Positions 13,354 through 20,235 of a DNA stretch of 20,235 nt are shown here, one piece after another (positions within the stretch are counted from its first letter, which is position 1; each line of letters opens with the position of its first letter). Origin of the DNA: DAOLOF01 sp964463605 (GTDB lineage: Bacteria; Patescibacteriota; Microgenomatia; UBA1400; PJMF01); contig CAYXBZ010000014.1 of assembly GCA_964463605.1 (NCBI GenBank), positions 1 to 20,235 of the forward strand, in the 5' to 3' direction. The notes beneath the pieces are model-generated. The model was not told the origin of the DNA and made no database searches. It saw only the letters and a list, made by a program, of their open reading frames with translations. The position numbers and the translations under genes were made by a program.

Positions 13354-13390
13354 TATATCAAGCTATTTTGATATATAATGAATATATCAA
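13354..13390 (+). promoter_or_regulatory. -10 element embedded in three TATATCAA half-sites
   Basis: TATATCAA (13354-13361) faces TTGATATAT (13368-13376), which in turn faces ATATATCAA (13382-13390). The spacers are 6 and 5 bases. A perfect TATAAT (13374-13379) lies across the middle half-site, and no good -35 is present. The ATG of the downstream gene is at 13422. The arrangement is what an operator overlapping a promoter looks like, though AT-rich composition raises the chance rate. Confidence 0.4.
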
Positions 13391-13421
13391 AAAATATAAA
13401 AGTGGATAATAGCTCCACGTT

Positions 13422-14948
13422 ATGCCAGGCACTTTTAGAAAAAATGAAAATTTAAGCGTTAAAGAAACAAAAATCAGCGCTTGGTTTCTTTCTGCTGTGT
13501 TAATCGCATTGGCAACAGCTGGTTGTTCCACACGACTTTCTGATGCGCAGGTAGAGGCGATTCGCACCCGCATTGAGATTAATTTTAACGAGTTTCAATC
13601 ACCTCCCTCGAATCCTTCTTATGAAGAGTTGCAATCTTATCGTGAAGAGTACAAGCTGAGAATGGTTGTTTCAATGATTGAGGTTTTTTCTCAATCAGAG
13701 GGATTAGATGAAAATCAAGTTAACGCGTTAATTAATCGAGTGATAACTGAAGATACTACTCAGTCATATTTAGCATTGCAAAAAGTGTTTGACAATCAAA
13801 CAATGATAAGAATGCTTCAAAAGCTGAAAGTAATTCAAGATGCTGCATCTTACGAGGCAGATCGAATCCAGTTCTTTCCAGCTATTCCCCGAATTGAAGG
13901 CATTACCGACACCGATCCCAATCGAATCATTGGTGAGCCGGATCCTATTTATTCTCATTATCTGCAGATGAGACAATCAAGTGTTGGGGGTGATCTGGAA
14001 CCTCGATTTATACCCATTCCTCCAAAAATTACTCAAGATGTGTTGTCATCTACTTTTTTTGAAGATAGATCATTAATTTCTTTAGTTAGAGATGAAGAGG
14101 GCAGAATGTACTACACGCTCATAATCCCCTATGGATTTCTTGATGATCAGGATCAGGTTCAAGCATCAGGGTTTTTAGTTTTAGAACTTAATGAATTAAA
14201 TATTCTTCGCTCTAATCATGAATGGATAGAGGTGCCTTCACTCAACGCTTTGCAAAAAGCGGGTATAACAGTCACTGAATTTCTACATGATGTATTTTCT
14301 TCAATGCCAAAGGAAGTGGTGGTAAATCGTTCTGGAGAGTATCCAGAATCAAGTTTAGTATCTATTACACAACTATCCGATGATTTAAGAAAGTTTGGGG
14401 GAATTACCACCTGGTCTTTGTTGGGTCCAGTTGAGTATCAGCCTGAGACAACAAGAAATACAGCTCCAGGACATAATCGAGAACTGCTTTTATGGTTTTC
14501 ACAACTAGGCGATGAGCCGATTGATTACAGAGAGGTTTTATCACCAACACAAGAAGAACTCACTCCTATAACTAGATTTGTGTTAGTCTCGTCTTCATCA
14601 AGAGTAAATAACCCAAAAAACTTAACTGTACTTGAGCAAGAAAATGATACATCCATCTCGGTTGGGCATCAAGAAGTGATCCCGGTTGGAAAAAGTGCTC
14701 AAAAACATAATCTTCAATATTTTGTTCATCAGGGCATTGAATGGTTGGTGCTTTCTGTTGAGGTGACCAAGCAACAGCCAAGAACTGATTATTTACCTGC
14801 ATCTACTACCTATGAAGTTTTTGCCATACCAACCAGAATACTTGTCGCAAACCAAAACAAACCTCAGTCGGCAGAAACCATTTCAGAAGCTCTTGAGCGG
14901 TTGTGGGGAAACACAAATTTCTCAGAGATGGAAGTTTTTCCTTATTAG
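13422..14948 (+). CDS. Large exported protein of unknown function, possible lipoprotein
   Basis: A 508-residue protein. A short basic N-terminus leads into one hydrophobic segment (about 18-33), ending LATAGC (C35). That resembles a lipobox but has Thr where Leu is usual at -3, so lipidation is uncertain. The rest is hydrophilic and mixed alpha/beta. It has a helical part (about 36-140), then beta-rich segments such as YYTLIIPYGFLDDQDQVQAS and TRFVLVSSSSRV, and ends EVFPY. I recognise no domain. It lies between frr and rseP and has its own promoter. No Shine-Dalgarno sequence precedes the ATG. An outer-face envelope role is inferred only from the signal segment. Confidence 0.65.
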   Translation: MPGTFRKNENLSVKETKISAWFLSAVLIALATAGCSTRLSDAQVEAIRTRIEINFNEFQSPPSNPSYEELQSYREEYKLRMVVSMIEVFSQSEGLDENQVNALINRVITEDTTQSYLALQKVFDNQTMIRMLQKLKVIQDAASYEADRIQFFPAIPRIEGITDTDPNRIIGEPDPIYSHYLQMRQSSVGGDLEPRFIPIPPKITQDVLSSTFFEDRSLISLVRDEEGRMYYTLIIPYGFLDDQDQVQASGFLVLELNELNILRSNHEWIEVPSLNALQKAGITVTEFLHDVFSSMPKEVVVNRSGEYPESSLVSITQLSDDLRKFGGITTWSLLGPVEYQPETTRNTAPGHNRELLLWFSQLGDEPIDYREVLSPTQEELTPITRFVLVSSSSRVNNPKNLTVLEQENDTSISVGHQEVIPVGKSAQKHNLQYFVHQGIEWLVLSVEVTKQQPRTDYLPASTTYEVFAIPTRILVANQNKPQSAETISEALERLWGNTNFSEMEVFPY

Positions 14949-15032
14949 CGTTACAGAATAGGTTGGAGTTTAAAGAAGTCTCATAAATTTTTTCACAATA
15001 TTTGTTTGACTTGGTGTTATTTTTTAGATCGA

Positions 15033-15062
15033 TTGTATATAAGCCATAGTTAGTCGTATAAT
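15033..15062 (+). promoter_or_regulatory. Promoter of rseP
   Basis: TTGTAT (15033-15038), 18 bases, then a perfect TATAAT (15057-15062). The -10 ends 12 bases before the ATG at 15075, so the leader would be only about 5 bases long, too short for a Shine-Dalgarno site. Confidence 0.5.
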
Positions 15063-15074
15063 GATTTCTCACAT

Positions 15075-16256
15075 ATGCATGTAATCATCGTTATTCTGAT
15101 CATTTCTTTTTTGATTTTAATTCATGAATTGGGTCATTATCTGGCAGCTGTGAAAACCAAAACGAACGTTGAGGAGTTTGGTATCGGTTATCCCCCTAGA
15201 TTGGTTAAATTTTTTTCATATAAAGGGGCCGATTTTTCTCTCAACTTCATTCCTTTTGGAGGCTTTGTTCGTTTAGAGGGAGAGATGGGTCCTGAGGCAG
15301 AAGCTAATCCCGACGAGGTAAAAAAAGTAAAAAAGTCAACTCAATCATCTACTATTACTTCTCAACAAGGTTCTCACAAAGAACCATATTATCAGAAATC
15401 TATTTTGCAACGAGTTTTGATTGTGTCAGCGGGAGTCATCATGAATGTTTTATTTGCTTTGGTAGCATTTTCAGTAGTTTTTTCATTTATTGGGATTCCC
15501 ACAGTTATTAGCGATCAAGCTCGTGTAGGCTCTATTTCCCCTGATTCGCCAGCACAAGAAGCGAACTTGCCTATTAACGTTAATATTGTTGAAATTAGGT
15601 CTGATTCAAGAGTTTATGTAGTCAATGATTTTTATGATGTCCAGCAAGCAGTAAGCGATAATCGTGGAGAGTTTCTTGAAATTGTGGTGTCTGGACCTTG
15701 TGAAGGAATCGAGTGTTCTTTGGAACTTGAAACATATCAAGTTTATGCTCGAACTGAGGCTGAAACTCCGCTTGGACAGGGGTCGATAGGAGTGGGTTTT
15801 GAAGAAATGATTTTTCAATTTTATCCTTGGTATGAAATGCCATTCAGAGGTACCTGGTATGGAGTTAGACAGGCTATTGGTTTGGGTTGGATAATTTTAC
15901 AAGCTTTAGGAGATATGTTTGTGCAATTATTTAGTAAGGGGACTGTCCCTCAAGATGTTGCTGGACCGGTAGGAATAGTTCATGAAGCTGGAAAGGGAAA
16001 TATCATTAGCTCCGACTTTTGGTCCAACTTGGGCTTTGCGGGTATGTTGTCTTTAAATTTAGCGATAATGAACTTATTGCCTATTCCAGCTTTAGATGGT
16101 GGCAAAATTTTGTTTCTCTTTTTAGAGAAGATTTTTGGTCACAAAACTATTGAAAAAATTGAAGGCTATGCAAATTATGGAGGGTTTGCACTCATTGTTA
16201 TTTTGATTATTGCGATTACAATCAAAGATATTGGAAGAATAGTAAATGGTTTGTAG
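15075..16256 (+). CDS. rseP: RseP-type site-2 metalloprotease (M50)
   Basis: A 393-residue intramembrane zinc protease that cuts membrane-spanning segments of anti-sigma factors and leftover signal peptides. The first helix carries HELGH (17-21; H17, E18, H21). The loop with GIGYPPRLVKFF and FIPFGGFVRLEGE (about 36-70) follows the family pattern. A second helix (about 112-140) precedes one PDZ-like domain (about 145-205; SPDSPAQEANL). The third helix has NLLPIPALDGG (333-343), where D341 is the third zinc ligand. A last helix (about 369-384) closes the protein. A Lys/Ser-rich insert (about 80-108) is lineage-specific. A single PDZ-like domain, rather than two as in E. coli, is usual for Gram-positive-type homologues. 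No partner anti-sigma factor is in the window. Confidence 0.92.
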   Translation: MHVIIVILIISFLILIHELGHYLAAVKTKTNVEEFGIGYPPRLVKFFSYKGADFSLNFIPFGGFVRLEGEMGPEAEANPDEVKKVKKSTQSSTITSQQGSHKEPYYQKSILQRVLIVSAGVIMNVLFALVAFSVVFSFIGIPTVISDQARVGSISPDSPAQEANLPINVNIVEIRSDSRVYVVNDFYDVQQAVSDNRGEFLEIVVSGPCEGIECSLELETYQVYARTEAETPLGQGSIGVGFEEMIFQFYPWYEMPFRGTWYGVRQAIGLGWIILQALGDMFVQLFSKGTVPQDVAGPVGIVHEAGKGNIISSDFWSNLGFAGMLSLNLAIMNLLPIPALDGGKILFLFLEKIFGHKTIEKIEGYANYGGFALIVILIIAITIKDIGRIVNGL

Positions 16257-16277
16257 ATAAGGTCTCGAATTCATCAA

Positions 16278-16306
16278 TGACAGTGAAACAAAGTTTTTGA
16301 TATACT
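16278..16306 (+). promoter_or_regulatory. Promoter of the DUF3048 gene
   Basis: ATGACA (16278-16283), 17 bases, then TATACT (16301-16306), each one base from consensus. Start near 16313 leaves a leader of about 74 bases before the ATG at 16387. The -10 is preceded by TTTTTGA, giving TTTGATATACT. This resembles the sequences before the genes at 9164 and 13422. Confidence 0.55.
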
Positions 16307-16386
16307 TTGCAAGTTATCGTTTTTTTGATTAAATAGTATTTTCGACTAATTCAATAGAGGTCTAGATTATTAAATAGTAAGTTTTT

Positions 16387-17553
16387 ATGAAAAAGAAGCA
16401 TTTAATTATAGTTTTAGCTCTTTATTTATTTTCAACAGGAATATCGTATGCTGCCTCCTCAAGGTTTTTGGGAAGATCGTCAGCAAGCGATAATACCGAT
16501 AATCAGCTTGATCTTGAAAGAGAAACTGCTTTGGGATTACTGTTAAACATCGATCCCAATGCTCCGCGTGATCAAGAATGCCCGATTTCTGGGAAAATGT
16601 ATACTTTTGTTGAAAGAGAGGCTTGGGAAAAGCGTCGTCCTTTGTTTGTGATGATTGAGAACTCTCCTGATGCTCGTCCCCAATCAGGTTTAAGTAATGC
16701 CGATGTTGTCTTTGAAGCTATTGCTGAAGGGGGAGTGACTCGTTTTGGTGCGGTTTACTACTGCGATGCTCAGCGTCAAGATGTGGTGATTGCACCAGTT
16801 CGAAGTGCTAGAACCTATTTTGTTGATTGGGCTTCAGGCTTTAATTTCCCCATGTATGTTCATGTGGGTGGAGCTAATTTGCCAGGACCAACCGACGCAC
16901 TGGGTCAGATCAGACAATACGGTTGGAGCCTTCAAAATGACATCGATCAGTTTTCGGTTGGCTATCCTACTTTTGTGAGAAACAACAATCGAATCCCAGG
17001 AAAGAAAGTTGCTACCGAACATACGGTTGAAAGTAGCACCGAACGTTTGTGGGAAGTCGCTCAAAAAAGAAGTTGGACAAATACCGATCCTGAGGGAAAT
17101 GAGTGGGCTGATGGTTATACTCAATGGACATTCGAAGATGCTCCAGCATCCAAAGGAACTGTAACAGATATATCTTATAACTTTTGGAGTGGCTATAACC
17201 AATACGCAGTTAGTTGGGAGTATGATGAGCAACAAGATGCCTTTGTTCGAACAATGGGAGGAGAACTTCATTTGGATCATAATACTAACAATCCAATAGC
17301 AGCAGCCAATGTGGTTGTATTAAAAACGGCTGAAAAAGGGCCGGTTAATGAGCTGAAACATATGATGTACACTACTACTGGAACTGGTAAAGCTCTTCTT
17401 TTCAAACATGCAGGTGTAGAGGAAGTTAACTGGAGTAAGCAAACCAGAACCAGTCAGATTCTCTTTACTGACAACCGAGGAAATCCGGTGCCATTGGCAA
17501 GAGGCCTAACTTGGATTAGCGTTATTGGTTTAGGCAATGAAGTTGTTTACTAA
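16387..17553 (+). CDS. Exported DUF3048 (YerB-like) protein
   Basis: A 388-residue protein with an N-terminal signal segment (about 5-22) ending ISYAASS, consistent with cleavage by an ordinary signal peptidase. The DUF3048 N-terminal domain (about 84-235) is clear: RPLFVMIENSPDARPQSGLSNADVVFEAIAEGGVTRF, then APVRSARTYFVDWA and the PMYVHVGG strand. The C-terminal domain (about 260-388) contains NNPIAAANVVVL, GTGKALLFKHAGVEEVNWSK and LARGLTWISVI. Bacillus YerB has the same layout. The family is exported and its function is unsettled, with proposals around envelope stress or lipid. Unlike YerB, no lipobox Cys is seen. It has its own promoter and follows rseP. Confidence 0.85.
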   Translation: MKKKHLIIVLALYLFSTGISYAASSRFLGRSSASDNTDNQLDLERETALGLLLNIDPNAPRDQECPISGKMYTFVEREAWEKRRPLFVMIENSPDARPQSGLSNADVVFEAIAEGGVTRFGAVYYCDAQRQDVVIAPVRSARTYFVDWASGFNFPMYVHVGGANLPGPTDALGQIRQYGWSLQNDIDQFSVGYPTFVRNNNRIPGKKVATEHTVESSTERLWEVAQKRSWTNTDPEGNEWADGYTQWTFEDAPASKGTVTDISYNFWSGYNQYAVSWEYDEQQDAFVRTMGGELHLDHNTNNPIAAANVVVLKTAEKGPVNELKHMMYTTTGTGKALLFKHAGVEEVNWSKQTRTSQILFTDNRGNPVPLARGLTWISVIGLGNEVVY

Positions 17554-17707
17554 TCTACTGTAGAACTCATCTTAAGCCTGATTCAAAATTGATTCATTTT
17601 TGGTATTTGTTCTTGTAGTTTGTTAGTTTTCTGAGTAAAATTTGAGTACAGAGCGATGCCAATAGTTTGTATTTGGCTAGCGCATATTACTCGCTACAGT
17701 CTTTGGT

Positions 17708-18307
17708 ATGAAAGATTTACAAGAGATAATCATTTCAAAAACTAGATTGAAGATGCTAGAGCTATTTTTTCTCAATCCAGAGGAGATGTACTATGTTAGG
17801 GAAATATCAAGAGAAATTCACGAACAAGTAAATGCCGTAAGGAGAGAGTTGGCTAGGCTGCTGGGAGCAGGGCTGCTAAAGAGTGAGGAAAGGGGCAATA
17901 GACTTTATTACTATCTCAATAAAAGATATCCATACTATCAAGAATTTTTGCAGATGATTGTGAAATCCACTGGGTTGGGTAAGAAAATAAGACAACGACG
18001 CAGAAAATTGGGTACTTTAGAATTTGTCATGTTTTCGGGGAAGTACGTCTCGGGAATGACCCCAGGTAAAGATGAGGTAGATATGCTTTTTATTGGAGAA
18101 GTAGTTTTGTCTGAATTAAAGGAGTTAATTAAAAATGAGGAAGAAAGACTTGGAAGAGAAATTAACTATGCTGTATTTTCTTCTGAAGAGTTTGATTTTC
18201 GAAAAACACGAAGAGACCCATTTATATTAGATATCTTGTATGGATCACGAGTGATGGTAATTGGAAGCGATGTGGAGTTCTCAGAAAGGCAGATCCCGGG
18301 GGTATAA
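17708..18307 (+). CDS. Winged-helix regulator fused to a nucleotidyltransferase-like domain
   Basis: A 199-residue cytoplasmic protein. Residues about 8-71 form a winged helix: KTRLKMLELFFLNPE, YVREISREIHEQVNAVRRELARLLGAGLL with the recognition helix, then the wing RGNRLYYYLN. A basic linker (92-100, KKIRQRRRK) leads into LEFVMFSGKYVSG...DEVDMLFIGE (105-130). This resembles the strand-turn GSxxxG...SDxDLL of MNT-type nucleotidyltransferase folds. The Gly-Ser pair is changed and the first acidic residue is Glu (E123-V-D125). The rest (GREINYAVFSSEEFDFR, PFILDILYGSRVMVIG) matches a family of wHTH fusions that I know as common in CPR genomes. Catalysis is doubtful; it may sense a nucleotide and regulate. 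No Shine-Dalgarno sequence. Confidence 0.65.
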   Translation: MKDLQEIIISKTRLKMLELFFLNPEEMYYVREISREIHEQVNAVRRELARLLGAGLLKSEERGNRLYYYLNKRYPYYQEFLQMIVKSTGLGKKIRQRRRKLGTLEFVMFSGKYVSGMTPGKDEVDMLFIGEVVLSELKELIKNEEERLGREINYAVFSSEEFDFRKTRRDPFILDILYGSRVMVIGSDVEFSERQIPGV

Positions 18308-18337
18308 GTTGATATCCTTTTTGACTCTTTTCAATCT

Positions 18338-19756
18338 ATGTTGAGTTCAAGACTTAAATCACCTTTTTTGTGGACCATAATAATTTTACTATTAATTAGC
18401 ATTGGTTTACTTGTCCCTGAAATTTCACCACTTCAATTTTCTTTAGCAGATCGTAATATTCGCATATCCATACCTCAATTTCCAAAAACAATATATTTTT
18501 GGGGAAGACCTTTGACTATTCGACCTGATCATCTAATCGATCTTGAGTATCAACCAGGAACTTTTTTCGTTTTTGAGTTGGCGCCTGATCAAGACCCAGA
18601 TATTGAGGCAAACTTTCAAGAAAATGTGAAGAGTACTTCTTTAGCAATTTCGAATCGAATTAACAACTTTTACTCATGGCCTGCCAAAACTCATTTGCTT
18701 CAAGAAGAGAAACAATATTTAATTGTGGAGACAATGAATCAGGTGGATCAGGAGGTGATTTCTACCCTAGCTACTTTGCCAGGTAAATTGAATTTTCATA
18801 TTCAAGATCAAGAGATAGATCAAGAAGAGTTAATATTTTCAGACAGTTGGGACGAGGGCTTTGAATTAATTGATATTGATAATCAAAATGTGCTAAATGC
18901 ATCTGCTCAAATTGATTTTCAGAGCAATCAACCTATGGTTGTCCTCACTTTCGATGATCAAGGAAAAAGTATTTTGTTTAGAGTTACGAGGGAAAACACT
19001 GAGAATCTATTAATGGCATCTATTGATGGATCAATAGCATTGCTCTCACCGATAAGGGAACCGATTCATACTGGCAGAATTTCAATTTCTGGCGGCAGAT
19101 CATTGGAGCAAGCCAAGGTTATCTCCTCATCAATTTTAAATCCACTCTCAATGAGAGTTGAGGTTCCTGAAGATGTTGTTGAGCTTGATCTGTCACAATT
19201 ATCAAATCAAGAAACCACTCAATTTTTAGGTCTATTTGAGATGTCGGTTCTCCACTCACAGATGATGATAATTGGGTTGTTATTAATAATTTTGTCTTTG
19301 CTGAGTATATTTTCCTTTTCTCACGAAGGAGGATTTATTTTAAGTTCGCTGCTGTGGTTATTAGTAATTGCTTCTGCAGCTTTTTCAAGATCAATGAGAA
19401 TGGTTGTAGATGGCTCATTTTTTATAGCTCTGAAAGTAGTAATCGTTTATTGGTGGTTGAGTGCTTCTGGAGTGTTGCTTTATGCTAGAAAAATTAAAGC
19501 AAGATTGAAAATCTCAAGAAAAGAGTCGTTGTTGAAGTCGCTCTCGTTAAAAAACAATATTTTACGACGATCTGGCGCTTTATTGCTTTTGTCGGCAACA
19601 TTGTTGATATCATTGGCAAATAGTAGATACTTAGGCGATAGATTCTCGGCAAACTTTTCTCAGGTTATGTTTGGTTTTTCGTTGCTAGCAACTCTTTTAT
19701 CAATGTTATTTTTGGTAGCGATTCGAGATTTGATTAATAAAAAAGAAGAAACTTAG
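18338..19756 (+). CDS. secD: SecD-like translocase protein, divergent membrane domain
   Basis: A 472-residue membrane protein with helix 1 at about 11-28, a large outer region (about 30-300) and five more helices (about 306-326, 333-350, 360-382, 411-428, 441-464). The outer part follows SecD. First comes GTFFVFELAP (74-83) with SNRINNF and the strands around LPGKLNFHI. Then QPMVVLTFDDQGKSILFRVTREN (198-220), MASIDGSIALLSPI (226-239) and TGRISISGG (245-253) correspond to the P1 head and base. SecD with SecF uses the proton gradient to pull translocating proteins outward. The conserved membrane acids seem to be missing: the VDANVLIFERI-type stretch reads SASGVLLYARKIK (375-387). No secF follows. 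It may be a paralogue with a changed role. Confidence 0.65.
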   Translation: MLSSRLKSPFLWTIIILLLISIGLLVPEISPLQFSLADRNIRISIPQFPKTIYFWGRPLTIRPDHLIDLEYQPGTFFVFELAPDQDPDIEANFQENVKSTSLAISNRINNFYSWPAKTHLLQEEKQYLIVETMNQVDQEVISTLATLPGKLNFHIQDQEIDQEELIFSDSWDEGFELIDIDNQNVLNASAQIDFQSNQPMVVLTFDDQGKSILFRVTRENTENLLMASIDGSIALLSPIREPIHTGRISISGGRSLEQAKVISSSILNPLSMRVEVPEDVVELDLSQLSNQETTQFLGLFEMSVLHSQMMIIGLLLIILSLLSIFSFSHEGGFILSSLLWLLVIASAAFSRSMRMVVDGSFFIALKVVIVYWWLSASGVLLYARKIKARLKISRKESLLKSLSLKNNILRRSGALLLLSATLLISLANSRYLGDRFSANFSQVMFGFSLLATLLSMLFLVAIRDLINKKEET

Positions 19757-19766
19757 ACTTTTATCT

Positions 19767-20222
19767 ATGCAATCAACGGTAATTTTTGACATGCATCACA
19801 CCATTTATCGCACGGCAATAAGCGCGCTTTCTAATTCAACTAATCATTCGGTTCAGGGTATTGAGTCAATGCCTTATGCCATTGAAACCTTCGTCTCTTT
19901 TTATAAACAGGGATATAAAGTTGTGATTATTTCAACCTCCGATACTCAAAGCTCAAGAGAGAGACTCAGTTATTTGTTGTCAACTTATGGTTTAACTGAA
20001 GATGAAGTTAAAGAATTACTAAAAAACATTGATATTTTATCAATGCAGTTTTTTGGCAGCAAGCACACAAAGGAAGCATGGCTTGAGGCGATGCGGCCCT
20101 ACAAAAACATTGAGTATATTTTTGAGGATGGAGAGGCCAAACTTCATGCGGCGGGAGAAGCTGCTAAAGAACTAGGGAGTGATCCAGATCTTTATGGAAG
20201 TATTGAAGAGTTTGTAAAATAA
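19767..20222 (+). CDS. HAD-like hydrolase fold protein with altered motif I
   Basis: A 151-residue cytoplasmic protein. VIFDMHHTIY (5-14) is HAD motif I with the nucleophile D8, but His10 replaces the second Asp of DxDxT. VVIISTSD (52-59) is motif II (Ser56 or Thr57). SKHTKEAWLEAM (98-109) supplies the motif III lysine (K99 or K102). YIFEDGEAKLHAA (117-129) is motif IV (E120, D121). The small cap insert (about 16-34) is brief, as in C0/C1 minimal HADs. Most members are phosphatases acting on small phosphorylated metabolites. Loss of the acid/base Asp usually lowers or changes hydrolysis. It starts 10 bp after the SecD-like stop and is probably cotranscribed. Confidence 0.68.
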   Translation: MQSTVIFDMHHTIYRTAISALSNSTNHSVQGIESMPYAIETFVSFYKQGYKVVIISTSDTQSSRERLSYLLSTYGLTEDEVKELLKNIDILSMQFFGSKHTKEAWLEAMRPYKNIEYIFEDGEAKLHAAGEAAKELGSDPDLYGSIEEFVK

Positions 20223-20235
20223 GCCTTGAATTTTT

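Noticed and set aside
16834..17280. 148-codon minus-strand open frame
   Set aside because: It lies opposite the well-supported DUF3048 domain.
17580..17605. TGATTCA repeated after 4 bases downstream of the DUF3048 gene
   Set aside because: It is a direct repeat, not a hairpin, and too short to mean much in this composition.
1..20235. CRISPR array, complete insertion sequence, integrase or phage genes
   Set aside because: No regularly spaced repeats, transposase motifs, terminal inverted repeats or phage proteins were found on either strand.

Overview
This AT-rich window most resembles a chromosome segment from a Candidate Phyla Radiation bacterium (Patescibacteria, possibly a Microgenomates-like lineage). 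That placement is an inference. It rests on the gene content: a winged-helix/nucleotidyltransferase-like fusion, a short RmlA, a DUF3048 protein, a divergent SecD, a lamin-tail protein and a SipW/TasA-like pair. It also rests on the near absence of Shine-Dalgarno sequences before most genes and a tRNA gene without an encoded CCA end. TGA is used as a stop (for example at 116-118 and 10262-10264), so the standard code appears to apply.

Left part, minus strand (1-2395): a tight envelope-glycan operon of a GT39-type membrane glycosyltransferase, a membrane-anchored polysaccharide deacetylase-like protein and the first 39 codons of a family 2 glycosyltransferase. Next (2690-4381) is a less ordered stretch. 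It holds a small protein with a CX5RSP loop like that of low-molecular-weight tyrosine phosphatases, a divergently oriented protein I do not recognise, and the 3' remnant of an alpha/beta hydrolase. A membrane-anchored class A beta-lactamase-like serine hydrolase (4334-5419, minus) and tRNA-Glu(CTC) follow. They are separated by a perfect 40-bp palindromic terminator.

Centre, plus strand (5837-8846): a SipW-type signal peptidase, a 564-residue lamin-tail-domain protein and a TasA/camelysin-like secreted protein form a compact cassette. The TasA-like gene has a near-perfect Shine-Dalgarno sequence, rare in this window, preceded by an RNA hairpin. This looks like a matrix-fibre or surface-appendage system. 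A GC-rich, strongly structured element (9010-9120) then lies between it and a CAP/SCP-domain membrane protein.

Right part, plus strand (10261-20222): a small membrane protein, glucose-1-phosphate thymidylyltransferase, a secreted coiled-coil protein, a single-pass membrane protein that may be translated from a leaderless mRNA, ribosome recycling factor (frr), a large exported protein of unknown function, the RseP site-2 protease, a DUF3048 (YerB-like) protein, the winged-helix fusion, a SecD-like protein lacking conserved membrane acidic residues, and a HAD-like protein with an altered motif I. Most of these genes concern the cell envelope, protein export or surface processing.
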